A stretch of 64,000 nucleotides of DNA from Podaxis mareebaensis (taxonomy: Eukaryota > Basidiomycota > Agaricomycetes > Agaricales > Agaricaceae), in the NCBI GenBank assembly GCA_018524725.1, contig JAEUWP010000128.1, positions 1-64,000 on the forward strand. Direction: 5' to 3'. Positions 10,793-23,229 of this stretch are shown here, in pieces. The number at the start of each line of letters is the position of its first letter. Position 1 is the stretch's first letter. The position numbers were made by a program, and so were the translations under genes. Below the pieces are notes generated by a model, which did not search any database, was not told the origin of the DNA, and worked only from the letters and a program-made list of their open reading frames with translations.

Positions 10793-13700
10793 ATGTCTAG
10801 ATTGTCTAAAGGAAAGAAAAATGCACCAAAAGACAATTTTTCTTCTTCCCCCTTTCTACTTTCTAACAGACTGGTTTCTGACTCCTACCCTTGTCCAAAG
10901 GACAAAATTATGCCCCCTCTTCCTTCTCAAAATGAAGTACCTGTTTCTGAACTGTGTTTAAAGATCCACCAATCCAACACCTTTTATTGCCCCACCACCA
11001 TGCATCTCTCTGAAAAATCTGTGGAAAACCTTGCACTAATGAATTCCAGAGCAGGACGAGATTTTATTGACCACTGGTTAATTAAGAAGTGGAATCTGAA
11101 AACATCACAATTAAAGAAACTGGTCAAAGTCAGAAATGCCAATGGAACCCTGAACAAGGATAAGCAAATCACTCATTTCATTACCCTTGATTTCACCATC
11201 TACAGGAAGCAAATGAGAACAGATTTGCAGGTGATTAATCTAGAACAACCTAGAATAATCCCGGGAATCCCCTAGCTCACCAAGTACAATCCTGACATTG
11301 ACTGGTCAAAACAAACCCTCTCCTGGAGATGTTTGACAGAAAATACCACACTCTCTTCAATAATCAACAATGCTCTTTCAGAAATCTATGTGAACGAGCT
11401 TGAAGTAGATTTCTCCAAGGAGAATTTCACTGAAATCAATGCCAAAACCTCCTATTCACAAATACTCACCCAAGCAGAGGAGCAGAAAAAAGAAACTGAT
11501 CCCAAAAAGATAGTTCCCCAGGAGTTCCACAAATATCTTGACCTTTTCTCTCAAAAGAAAAGTGAAAGATTCCCTCCCACTCAACAATGGGATCATTGGA
11601 TCAAAACCAAGGAAACCTTCATACCAAAGGCTTTCCCCTCTTATAAACTCTCCTTCACTGAAGAAAAGGAGCTTGACAAATTCCTCAAAGAAAACCTTGT
11701 GAAAGGATACATTAGACCCTCAAAATCCCCCATGGCCTCACCATTTTTCTTCGTTTCAAAGAAAAATGGAAAACTCAGGCCTTGTCAGGACTATCAATAC
11801 CTTAACAAACATACAGTCAAAAACAGCTACCCTATCCCTTCAATCCAATCCATACTTGACAAACTATGAGGCTCAAAATACTTCACTGCACTCAATGTCA
11901 GGCTCAGCTATAACAATGTTCGAATTGTTGAAGAAGATAGATGGAAAGGAGCCTTCCACACCCATTGAGGATTATTCGAACCCACTATCATGTTCTTTGG
12001 GATGTGCAACAGCCCCACGACCTTCCAGAACATGATGGACACCATCCTCACTCCCCTTATTGTGCAGAACAAAGTCATTGTCTACATGGACGATATCCTT
12101 ATCCACACCCCTACCAAAGCTGAACTGTGGAAAACAACAAAAGAAGTATTCAAGATCCTGTGAAAACACAATCTCTACCTCAAACCAGAGAAATGTGAAT
12201 TCAAAAAGATGACCCTCACCTATCTCAGATTCATCATTTCTCTAAATGAAGTCAAGATGGATCCCACCAAACTCAGGGGAATAGCAGATTGGCCCACACC
12301 CAAGACAGTCCAAGATGTATAGAAATTCATCAGGTTCTACAACTTCTATCACAAATTCATCAAGTACTATGCCCACCTGTCCTTACCCCTTAACGCACTC
12401 CTAAAGAAATCTGACACCCCTTTCAAATGGACCAAAGAAGCCAATGATGCATTCAATACATTAAAACAATGGTTCCTGGAAGAACCCATTTTAATCACTC
12501 CCAATCCCTTAAAACCATTTGAAATTCAAACTGATGCATCTGCCTATGCCTCTGGAGCAGTTCTTCTCCAGAAAGACTCAAATGGTGTACTACACCCATG
12601 CTTCTACTATTCCAAACCATTCTCCCAAGCCGAACAGAATTACCATGTATCAGAACAAGAATTCCTAGCCATTATCCATGCATTACAAGAATGGCATCAT
12701 TACATTGATGGATCACCCTACGAAATGACAATATGGATGGATCATGATAACATTATCCACTGGGCCAAGCCATCAAAGCTTTCAAGATGAACCATTTGAT
12801 GGTCTGCTGTGATCAGCGCCCATAAAATCAAAATTTGCCATATTCCCAGATCTAAAAACTGCACTGCCAATGCTTTATCCAGAAGACCAGACCACACCTC
12901 AACTAGCAAAGACACAGAGCTGGAAACAATGAAAGCAGCCATCCCACTAGAGAAGTTTCAAACTAGTGACTTTATCAATGCTAATGCAAAATTGGTTAAT
13001 CCAGGAGAAAATGACGAAATCAACATTGTGGACCCTGATATTGAGAACAAAGCCCAAAAAGGAAAGGATGGAACCATAGAATTGGATCAAGAAGGTTGTA
13101 TTCAACTCCCCATGGACTCCATACTTAAGAAGTGCTTATTGCAGCATGTACATGATGCACCAGCTGTGGGACACCCTGGAGTCACTGAAACTCTCAGAAA
13201 ACTTCAAGAATATGTCACCTAGCCCGGCATCCATGCCTACATCACAAACTACGTGAAGGGATGCCCTACCTGCCAGTAATACAAGATCAACAGACACCCC
13301 TTGAAGCCTCCCCTGCAACTGATTCCAGGTCCCCGATTATCACAGCCCTTCACCCAAATGTCCATGGACCTCATTACAGACCTTCCCAAATCCAACAGAT
13401 ATGACACAATATTGTCCGTGGTGGACCATGGTCTTACAAAAGGGATAATCATAGTACCCACTTCCAAATCCACCACTGCTAATCAAATTGCAGACATCTT
13501 GATCAAGCACATGTTCATTTGCACAGGAATACCCAACAAAATCATTTCAGACAGAGATCCCTGATTTATGGCCAAATCGATACAAGCTATGTTCAAGAAG
13601 CTGAACATCGATCACACCCCCTCTACTGCCTATCACCCCCAATCAGATGGATCAACCGAATGATTTAATCAAGAAATTGAGATATATCTATCAGCCTATT

Positions 13701-14387
13701 GCACTCAAAATCCTCACACTTGGCCCAAACACCTCCCTTTAGTCAAATTCTCCCACAATTCCAGAACACATGCCAACCATCAGCAAATGCTGTTTGAACT
13801 CATGTATGGTCACCCACTCAAAGCTTTCCCAACCAAGCTAGCACCAATGAACTCCCCATCAGCCAAAGAAAGAATGAACTGGATTATAAATATCTGAGAA
13901 GCTGCAAAAATAGCACACAAGACTTTGCACAAAATTATGACAGAACAGACACAAATGCACACATTACCAAAAATAGAACCTGGCCAAAAGGTATGGCTCG
14001 ATGCTCGAAACCTACCAATTCAAGTTGCATCAAGAAAAATCACTGCCTGCCAACTAGGCCCATTCACTGTTATTAGGAAATGCGGAAACATATCCTATGA
14101 GCTATCTCTCCCAAAGAGCTGGAAGATACACAATGTCTTCCACATCCAATACCTCTACCCCATCACTGAAAACAACATTTATGGCAAACACTTCTCAAGA
14201 CCCCCACCTGACCTTATCCAAGGAGAAGAAGAATGGGAAGTTGAAGCCATAGTGGCACACCATTGCACCAGAAGATAAGGATTAGAGTTTCTAGTGCATT
14301 GGAAGGGATACCCAGAATTGGAGTGAACCTGGCAAAATTTGACAGACCTGCACAATTCCAAAACCCTCCTCAATGCTTATAAACTGT
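10793..14387 (+). pseudogene. Pol of gypsy family B: protease, RT, RNase H, integrase, chromodomain
   Basis: Essentially one frame with scattered stops. The protease region near 11030 reads NSRAG where an aspartic protease would have a DSGA-type core, so the catalytic aspartate seems lost. Reverse transcriptase begins near 11480 and keeps its YMDDIL core near 12085. RNase H lies near 12480-12780 (DASAYASGA near 12532). Integrase has its zinc site (near 13150-13276) and core (DRDP near 13551). The chromodomain sits near 14230-14345 (HWKGYPE). Two stops fall in highly conserved RT arginines (11867-11869 and near 11968), which supports CGA-to-TGA change. A few TAA and TAG stops fit C-to-T or G-to-A change in glutamine or tryptophan codons. 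Confidence 0.92.
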
Positions 14388-14420
14388 GATGCAACCTACA
14401 CTAAACCTCAAGCTACTTGA

Positions 14421-15350
14421 ATGTCTTTCACTTCTGACAACACTATGACCACTGACTACCCAACCACTCCTACCTCTATTACTTCTTTCACTCAAGCCTC
14501 ATCACAGACCCTCATCTCTGTCCCACCTACTCCCCTCACCCACAAACTGACACCCTCCCCAGAAGATCACTCATCTACCCCCGAGTCCCTTCATTATGAA
14601 GAGCAACAAAGATAAATCACCGACATCACAGAAGTCAGGTGCCAAATATCTGAGGCGTTCCAATTACATGAAGCACAAAGCACCCAAAGGCGAACCCTTC
14701 CAGCTCATACCTTACAAGAAGCAAGTGATGCCACTCTTTCTGCCACCATATGACTCGACTCTTTATACAAAGATGCCTTTTCCCAAGCAAGGACCACTCT
14801 TGAGTATGGTAATCAATCAACTGAAGTATTCGACACTTTCAGGTCAACTTGGTTTAATGCAATACATTGCCAGCTCCATGCTAACAGACTGGCTGACAAA
14901 GTCAGTGCCTGCCTTACTCAGGTTATTGACTTGCCAGGACTTGATCAGGAAAGGCAATACCTCTGAGGTGCCCACTGCATGATTCTGCAAGTGTGAGAGG
15001 ACGTATCTGCTTTTCTCCACCCACAAATTGGACTTAGATCTGGCAACATTACTTGCAACCCCTCGCCCCAATGGAACCAAGGAACCACTCCAGTACCTGA
15101 GCAACTTCATGATGTGGATCAACAATACACTGAAACAGGAGCTTCTGGAAATACAGAATTTGTTATCACAGACAGCCTTATCCTCACCCTATCCAACTAA
15201 CATGCCACCTGCTATCAATGTAGCAATGTGGGTCATAGGGCAGATCAATGCACAAGATACTATTGCCCCTTCTGCCACCACTACACCCCCAGACATTACC
15301 AGAAGTACTGTTTCCTTAACCCCATCAGAATGCACCCACCATTCCACTAT
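14421..15350 (+). pseudogene. Extra third frame of gypsy family B with zinc fingers, decayed
   Basis: The frame starts at ATG 14421 and can be followed in the same phase past seven stops: TAA at 14613, TGA near 14751, 14973 and 14991, and others. It ends in a cysteine-histidine region. A perfect CCHC knuckle begins at 15210 (C-YQ-C-SNVG-H-RADQ-C). A second cluster follows at 15264-15317 (CPFC, then H and C residues). The serine-threonine-proline-rich start and zinc-binding end suggest a nucleic-acid-binding accessory protein. It lies after pol and before the 3' LTR, where chromoviruses normally have no gene. Longer open frames in another phase (15028-16011) run into the LTR and look like shadows. 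Confidence 0.6.
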
Positions 15351-15847
15351 GCCAGAATCCTTGCCAACTGAGCCCAGCTCACCATGGCTAGACTTGCCAA
15401 ACACACCACCACTACCAGGCAGCAGGATGGTAGACAAGGAATTAGTGCTTCCCCAGACAATCGATCCCAGAATGCTCATCCCTCAGCTCTCCCCTTATCA
15501 ACTTCCTCCTCCTCTGCAGCTCAACCCCCATCATCGGGAGACTCAAGGTCCCCTTCACCTGTTTGTTCACACCACCACCAATGTCACACTCTCCTTTGGG
15601 CAGGCCTCACCACCACCAACATCCAAGGACCTAGATTCACTGACAAATGCCATGACAGACCTCCTCCATGCCTCTCCTGTCACACCATCAATACCACCAT
15701 TGTCCCCAGAGCCTCTGATTGATGCATTTGCCCTCGCAGATGATCAGCTTGGTCCATCAAATGCACCCTCCAAAGTGTCACAGACAACACAGGAGAAGGA
15801 ATGCATGAATATCCTTACAACAATGAAAATGTTACTGGGAGCCACTG

Positions 15848-15869
15848 AGTCGAGTGAGGACACTCGACT
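15848..15869. other. Perfect 9-bp stem-loop just before the 3' LTR of family B
   Basis: AGTCGAGTG (15848-15856) and CACTCGACT (15861-15869) pair perfectly around the loop AGGA. A purine tract (GAAAGGGA, 15874-15881) and the LTR start at 15885 follow. The stem keeps two CpG sites in a region where CpG is nearly absent, which may mean it is protected or recent. A role in plus-strand priming or RNA folding is conjecture. Confidence 0.7.
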
Positions 15870-15884
15870 TTATGAAAGGGATCA

Positions 15885-16677
15885 TGTTATGAATATTGCA
15901 GACTCTGAGATCATCAAGGAGACTGAGGAGACCAAAGAGCAAACTTACAAGGACTGGGAATTGATGAAGTGCATGATGGTTAGCCTCTGGCAGGAAACCA
16001 CGGAGTTGTGACAGACTCTTGATTGGGAAATGTGTGAGAAGGTGGATGAAGTGTGTTGCTATCATGGAGTGTATTTCCCATGTGATGACAACCTGTGATT
16101 GAACACTGAACTTACCATTTCCTTTCTTAGACACTTTTCTATATTTGGACCAGGTATAAGTTTCATCACCTCTGTCATATTTATGCCCACATCAATTATG
16201 TTCACTCATGCAGACTTTCACCCTATGACATATGCACTCTTCTTCCTTGTCTTCATATCCCTTATGCCCTCCTCTCTTATTTGTCCTCTATGCTACAATT
16301 GATCTACTTCCTTAAGTAGTCATTGAACTTAGTATATGTACAATGCCTGGACATGTAGATTAGCCAAGTCTAATCTTAATGTGTGTTACCTCCCCCTCTC
16401 AGTACTTGAATAAGTCCTTGAGCAGCAGTAGCCCATTGAGTCTACAACTCTTTGCCCTTGTGGATAACTTTTCCCTCTCAGGCTTCTTGTCAATGTCTTG
16501 TCCTATGGAGAGTGCAATCTATATGAGTTCGCTGCCTAGAGACAATGTGAACAGCCACCCAAGGTTAAACAGAGCAGCTCCTACAGACCCGTACAGGACT
16601 AGGACCTCTGCTCATCTCTCTTACAAGGATAGGCTCCAACTTAGGCATCACTTAGCCAAAGAAGAAACCTTGTAACA
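15885..16677 (+). repeat. 3' LTR of gypsy family B
   Basis: This 793-bp repeat begins TGTTATGAAT and ends CTTGTAACA. The right target-site copy TAAGC follows at 16678-16682. Confidence 0.95.
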
Positions 16678-18985
16678 TAAGCAGTAGACATTGCAGTGGT
16701 GGGTAGGCATAGTTGGTAAGTAATAGTACTAATAGACCAAAATATCTATATGCCTCATCAATAGACATAAGCCTTGTGGTTGGCAATAGGCCTTGATGTG
16801 CTTAGTCATCACTATAGAAAAACATGTTTTCCTGATGTATGTGCCAAGTGAATCATGTCATGGCATCATCTGTAAACAATTTCTCATAGATTGGTGACAT
16901 ATGAATCCTGGGTTGCCATTTGACAGCCCAGAAACACTCACACTGACCAATGAAATTTGATTTGGTGCCCATTCAAGGATGATCAATTGTGCTTGGTACC
17001 ACCTAGGTTATCCTTGCATGTTCTCATGCTGAGTATCCTCTGTGAGTATCACCAATCTTGTATGTATTCTAGGGACTCCTTAATATGAGCCTTTTTGTCT
17101 TCCATCTTGAAGCCTGTCACAGAGTGGATTCAAAAGAACCCCCAGGTGGATGCCAAGGGTGCACAAGTCAGTAATTTTGCTGGAATATGGGGTTCTAAAT
17201 TGACCATGTACAGTGCACATTGAGACTCATGTTTTTCACACAAGGGCTTATCACAAACTTGAAACAAGAAAGGTGTTATTAGTGCCAATGATGCTATATT
17301 TTAAATGAGGCATGAACTCTTGACATAGCCCACAGACTGCCTGCTTCATAGAAATTCATAGGGTAAACTCCACTCTTAGTGGCCTCTGTTTTGGATTCTA
17401 ACTGGCTAGGCATGCTACCAACAGTGACAGTGGCCTTGTAAGGACTGAGTAGCACATGACTGAATGCATAGCCTCAATCAATTGAGGGACATGGACAGAA
17501 CATTGGAATGAACACTGAGATGTGGGGATTGAAGAAGGCAAGCTTTGCAGGTGAAAGCTCAAATAAGAGAATGAGAATGTAAGAGATGGGTGTTGTTGAG
17601 GCTTTTAATTGTCATGTGATAGCCTATGGTAGAAATCGTCAAACCACTGTACATTTGAAGGTTCCATAGAAGACATATTTTCATGCACATATCTGCACAT
17701 GATTGAAGTTACCCTGGCAAGCCAATGTCCCCAATACCACTCCCAGAGAGGTCCATTCAAGCAATCTTCAGCTGCTTCAGGTACCTGATATGCCTCAATA
17801 CTCCATCTAGCTGTTTGTACTGCATGATCCCTGATGTGCCACATTTCATCATGATTGTATTGCTCCCTTGTGAGCTCTTCTGAGTAGGGTCATAGCAGAA
17901 TAATGAGAAAATGAACAGGCAAAGTGAAAAATACAGACATTAGCACATCTACATCTTCAAAATTGAGGCAGTACATCCAAGAATTTCCCCTGGCAATGAG
18001 GACTTCAACCTCAGTATTGTGGCTTCACACAGTCCTGCCCAGAACTTGTGTCCACTACCTTGGGAGCCAGTATTGTCATCACCTGTTTCATTCTTTATCA
18101 GCCCAGAAATGGTATCCTGGATAACAGTTTGGTATTTGGTCAAAAGATCCTTGTTCAATCTCTGTAGAGCTGCAATGAATTGGATTGTCGACATGGGAGC
18201 CAGACATGTTGGCTCTGACAGTCTGAACAATTGGTCAATTTCACCCCCAGGTAAACTGTCAGATGGTCCTTCTATTTGAAGTTGAGCCAGTCCAGAGCTT
18301 ATCTGTATACTGGCAGCAGTGAGCCTGGACTCTTTTTCAGCATTGGGCAAATGTTTTCTGAAGCTCTGCCTATCATTCAGAAAATTGGGCCTAATAGTCT
18401 GATGGAGATGGAACAAGTCAATCCTGATTTCAACAAAGACATAGAGAGTCTTGATGGATGTCTGGTCCATGGGAACTATACCATGTGAGATAATGTCTTG
18501 TGTACCACTCAATCATATCTGTGATGGTGCAAGCAAACATCTCAAGACACATTTGAAAAGCAACCATGTGGAAGGGAGTTGTCGGATTACAACATTGAGT
18601 TGATTGCCATGAGGGATATCTGGAGGATCTGGTTGGTGATGAAGGATTGCACTCCTGGTTTGGGTGGTTTAACAGACTTGCTGCCCATGAAATGTTTTTC
18701 GGGTCTTGTAGCATTTGAGGGCTGCTTTGAGGACTGGTTTCAGGACTGGATAAATTCAGTCATTGTAGAAGCGACAAAAGTCATGGGAGTGATTAATGGG
18801 CTGATCTGAATTTGCACTGCCATTCACGTACTCATTTGTCTGGTGACCCTCACGTCTGCCCTCCACTCTCTCATCGAATCGTCATCTCAGCCCTTTGTGT
18901 TTGTGCTGTTTCCAGAACTATTTGTCTACTCTTAATTTTGAACTTCAGCAAACTATGTTTAGCATGAATGATAATGGAGGAAATG
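16678..18985 (-). other. CpG-poor stretch with minus-strand coding debris
   Basis: Open stretches on the minus strand (17605-17844, 17949-18512, 18430-18714) overlap in different frames and do not join into a gene by plausible splicing. Their products contain no domain that I recognise. Normal CpG content resumes near 18.9 kb. The stretch is best read as old mobile or dispersed sequence at the edge of the transposon block. Confidence 0.4.
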
Positions 18986-18990
18986 TGTGA

Positions 18991-21900
18991 TGGTGCCCTT
19001 TGCGGTCATCATGTGGCACCAGTTTGAACCTCTGCCACAGTCTCCCGTGGTCAGACTCTTTAGTGTCTTTTTGTAATCTTTGATGGGGGCATGCTTAGTA
19101 AGACCTCCGCCATGTCCATGTGATGGCCACCAAAGGAGGCATGTCATTTTCCCTCCTCGTTGTCTTGCTACAAGTAATATTCACTTATTCTACTGCAGCC
19201 CGAAGATGATGATGCCCGTTCACTACTCATAGAGGTTTGTGGGGCCGAGTCCGCCGACGGACCAATCTGCTGCACCTCCGACCAGGTCGAGACACTCAAG
19301 AACAACTTTGTCCAAGTGGAAGCTTTCCTAGCATCTTGTCCTGCTTGCAGGAATAAATTCAGGACATTCTTTTGCTCATTTACGTGCTCCCACCAGGCCG
19401 AGTTCGTGAATATCACTGCAACCCAAGAGTCTTCGAGTGATCAGACAGCCGTCAAGTCTGCCGATTTCTTCGTTACGGAGAAATTTGGCAAAGGGTTCTA
19501 TGATAGCTGCAAAAATGTGCAGTTCGGTGTCACCAATGGTTGTGCCACGAATTTCATTAGAGGTGGTACGAAGGACTACTGTGCGTTTTTCAAATTCCTG
19601 GGCAACGAGAAACTCCTTGGAAGTCCTTTTCAAGTCAATTTCTCAACCACTCCATCCACCGAAATTTCCCCCTGCGATATTCCACCTCGGAACTGCTACG
19701 ATAGCGACCCGACTAGCCGGTGCACTTGCGTTGATTGTCCCACCACACGTCCACCCTACCACCTGTTCTACACCTGGTGCAGGATCCACCCACGTTGTTG
19801 GTTCGCTGTCATGCTTATCCTTCATCCTCGTAACTGCTTATTCATTGGCAATTCTGGGTTTTCTAATGGGCTACGGCATTTCTGCCTTTCGGCGTCATCA
19901 CCCCGAGAGGTCTTACGAATGCGTTGCCCTTTCAGAAGAGATCACCTCACCAAGGATCCGCACACGTGGACTTGCTGGTGCCGCATCATTATCACAGTAT
20001 ATCGAGGAGGACTCCCTGGGTACTCAGTCCAAGTCCTGCCACCTGGGTCGAGGAGCAGCTTTACTTGACCCTATTGAGACAGAACCTCGTCAGTATCGTC
20101 TCAACATGATCCTTGAAAGCTTTTATCACCTCGGCCTTTTCGCTGCCAGTCACCCTTGGTTCATATTCGCGATTGTATTTCTTATCATCTGCCTGTTGAA
20201 CCTCGGATGGGACAAGTTTGCTGTTGAACAGATCCTGTCTGCTCATGGGTAGCTGTGGACTCGGAGAGCAGGCTGCAGAAGGAGTGCTTTGACCGGCATT
20301 TCGGACCATTCTATCACACTGAACAAATCTTTGTTACTGCTGCATCCTGGGCAACAAGGCAAAGCCCCAACAATACCACCACGAAGTCAATCGCTGTTGG
20401 CAAGAAGGCTCCAGGATCGTCTTGGGGCCACCTTAAATACTGGTTTGAGGTTTGAACAAGACATTCATGATCTCATTCCACCCAACGGATCACTCTCGAT
20501 GATGTCTGCCTCAAGCCTGCAGGTCCTCGTGGAGCATATGTCGTGCAGTCCGTCGTGGCTTGGCATGGAAGTGATTTCTATGGCTATGGCCCCGGCACTT
20601 GGGCGACCACCTCGAGGAGTGCGCTTGGAGCCTGGTCGACTGTCCCCCGACTTTGAACAACTGCTTGAGCCACAATCTGTGTTGGGGGCGGTTCCTGTCA
20701 ATGACAAGGGCCTTAAAGAGTACTTAAGAGCACTCGAGAACGGAGGCCGCTATTGTCACATATGTTGTTTCCGACTCACTCAATCCACATAAACAAGCCA
20801 TAATCACGGAATCGGAGACCGGCCTGCACGAATACCTCACCCATTTGAGCCAACGCTCCGAGGCAGGGTCTGATCTGTTGGTCATTTTCTCGATTGGGGT
20901 TTTCCTCGAAGAGAAACTCAACAAGAATACAAACACAGATATTCGCATTGTCGTTTTGTCGTGCTTGGCCATGCCCCTCTACGTCTCCTTAACCCTTGAC
21001 AGTGGATCCGCAACAAAAGACGAAGACGGTGTTATATCCTCGCTTATTCAGTATATCCGCAACTTACCAAAACTCTTCAAGCGGTCTAATGTACCACCTA
21101 ATCTTTCCATCAACTCCCGAATATTCCCATCATCTTCCCCCGATTCCCTCTCAGCCTCTTTGTTAACTCGAAGGTTATGCTTGGACTTTTCAGCATCTGC
21201 TTGGTCCTTGTATCTATCTCGACTGCTGGTGAACTTTTCTCTTTACTGGGCATCAGGGCTCATTATCGCCAAACTCATTCCCTTCCTCACTGCAAGTGAC
21301 TGTATTTGTCAGTGTTTTGCTTTTGAATCTCAAACGCGCCGAGGTCAGTTCGATCTCTAGGCATCCTCACTCATTTGACTGATTTCGTTTCAGAGCAATT
21401 GTGTTGACTGCTTCCCTTGCACTCACCTCCCGGCTCAAGTTGCACTACCAGAGGCATCTGCTAGCTCGAGCAGTCTTGGTTGGATGGCACGGTTCATCCT
21501 TCGTTACTATGCGCCTTTCCCCTTAAAGCCTTCCACCAAAGCCGGTGCCATGATTATATTCCTTGGGGCATTTGTTGCATCCGTAATCTCAATCCAATGT
21601 CTGCAGCTCGGACTGGGTCAGTCGCCTAAAATTCCGCTGGCAGATCTATAGCTGACTGATTCTACAGACCAATGCCTGGCTTTGCCCTCGGATTCACACC
21701 TTGTTTCGTACTTCAATTCTTTCGATGCATACCTTGGCGTCGGACCTCCTGTCTATTCCATTGCTAAGAATCTTGATGTTACACAACGAGCGGACCAACA
21801 AGCGCTCTGTGGTCGTTTCACAACTTGTCAAGACTTTTCCCTCACAAATTAACTGGAAGCTGACCTCATTTATCAACCAACCCACCGCTTCTTGGATCAA

Positions 21901-23180
21901 CAACTTCCTCAGTTGGCTCAGTCCCGTCAATAATGAATGTCATTGTGTCCGCAAGTATAACCCTTCCGTATTTTGCACTGGCCATACCCCATCTCGCCTA
22001 TGCAAACCATGCCATGAAGATCACGAACCCCGCATGGAGCATCACAATGGACGGGCACCCTCAAGATGCGGAGATCATGAGGTACCTCAAACAATGGCTC
22101 ACCTCGCCAACAATGGCTGAATGTTCCCTTACAGGCAAAGCCACATCTGGTGACGCCCTCTCATTCTCCCAAGACACGTCCCAGGTTGAAGCATCCCACT
22201 TCCGCACACTTCACAAACTACTCAAATCACAAGATGATTACATTAACGCGTTCGCAGCCGAGCACCGAATCGCAGACGGGATCACCCAAGAAACCGGCGC
22301 TGAAGTCTTCCCCTACTCCCTATTCTACACCTTTTTTTCGACCAATACGCACATATCATCGGGATCACACAGGAGGTCCTCGGGGCTGAGGCTTTCCTCC
22401 GTACTCGTCGTCACCACGCTGCTCCTCGGATCCCAGCGTACTGCGGCGATCGTCACTGGAGTCGTTGCAATGACAGAGTGAGCGTGATGGCCATTGTGGG
22501 GGGTTGGTTTGAACGCGATTAGTTTGGTAAATCCAGTGATTTCATTGGGCATCGCTGTCGAATTTTATGCGCATGTTGTGAGGGCATCTATGAATGTTGC
22601 AAGTTCGGCATCGATTGCTGCTGCGGGGAGTGCACTGGCATCCGGCCAGCCTGAGGGACAGAAGGAGTAGGATGAGAGGACATACGTTGCCCTTGTGGAT
22701 ATTGGACCCTCGGTGAGTTGGTCTGGCAGTGCTTGAGGGCAAAGCTTCGATTAACCCGCGCATTTACGTGGTTTTATAATGTTTTGTCTGGTATCACATT
22801 TACCAAACTCATTGGGATGTCTGCCTTGGTGCTCATGCACTCCAAACTTCTTGAGGTTAGACAATTCCGCTTCTCGTGTCAGTCACTATCTCGCGTCGTT
22901 GTATAGATTTATTGCTGTTGCATGTGGCTAACGCTCATCGTCTCTGGCGCACTTCACAGCCTCGTCCTTCTTCCCGTCGTGCTCGGTCTTACGGGTGGAT
23001 AAGGCCCTTCCGCCTGGTACAGACGAGGAGTGGATGGCAACTGCTATTTGTAACGATCGTGAGTATGCATATGTTCCTCAATACTGTCTTGTGGTTATGA
23101 TCATTAACTCAATCATTTCGTAGACCATTCTTAGCGGATGATGACTCGATCCATAGCGATTGGACCTTTAGTTTTTGTTA
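18991..23180 (+). pseudogene. NPC1/NCR1-type sterol transporter pseudogene, nearly full length
   Basis: NPC1 proteins bind sterol in the lysosome or vacuole lumen and move it into the membrane. The cysteine-rich N-terminal domain is clear at 19199-19720 (SCPACRNKFRTFFCSFTCS near 19332; EKFGKGFYDSC near 19480). A small degenerate first exon may lie at 18991-19022 (CPLRSSCG) and 19103-19140. Parts of a first membrane segment (19830-19880), the second luminal domain (20255-20760), the sterol-sensing region (near 20930-21310), the third luminal domain (21670-22330) and the C-terminus (EEWMATAICND near 23024) all appear in order. The coding signal jumps between frames many times (for example near 19735, 20250, 20420, 20520 and 21150), and stops occur at several points. 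The neighbouring gene at 24149 is clean, so local decay is more likely than poor sequence, but indel errors cannot be excluded. Confidence 0.88.
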
Positions 23181-23229
23181 ATCATTAATCAGTGCTTACT
23201 CCTGAGCCGGACTCTAGTTAAATACCTCC

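Larger units (their letters stand above)
7429..16677 (+). mobile_element. Full-length Ty3/gypsy chromovirus family B (9.25 kb)
   Basis: LTRs of 793 bp (7429-8221 and 15885-16677) are flanked by a perfect 5-bp duplication TAAGC (7424-7428 and 16678-16682). The order inside is a repeat-rich leader, gag, pol in the order protease-RT-RNase H-integrase, a chromodomain and an extra zinc-finger frame. The chromodomain and gene order place it among chromoviruses of the Ty3/gypsy class. All frames contain stops and some shifts. CpG sites are nearly gone, and several sites show CA in one LTR and TG in the other. Confidence 0.95.

Noticed and set aside
15028..16011. Long open frame of 327 codons at the end of gypsy family B
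   Set aside because: It runs into the 3' LTR and is in a different phase from the frame encoding the zinc fingers, so it is most likely a chance frame in CpG-depleted DNA.
18019..18512. Plus- and minus-strand frames of up to 187 codons
   Set aside because: Both strands are open over the same CpG-poor stretch and neither shows a known motif, so no gene is called.
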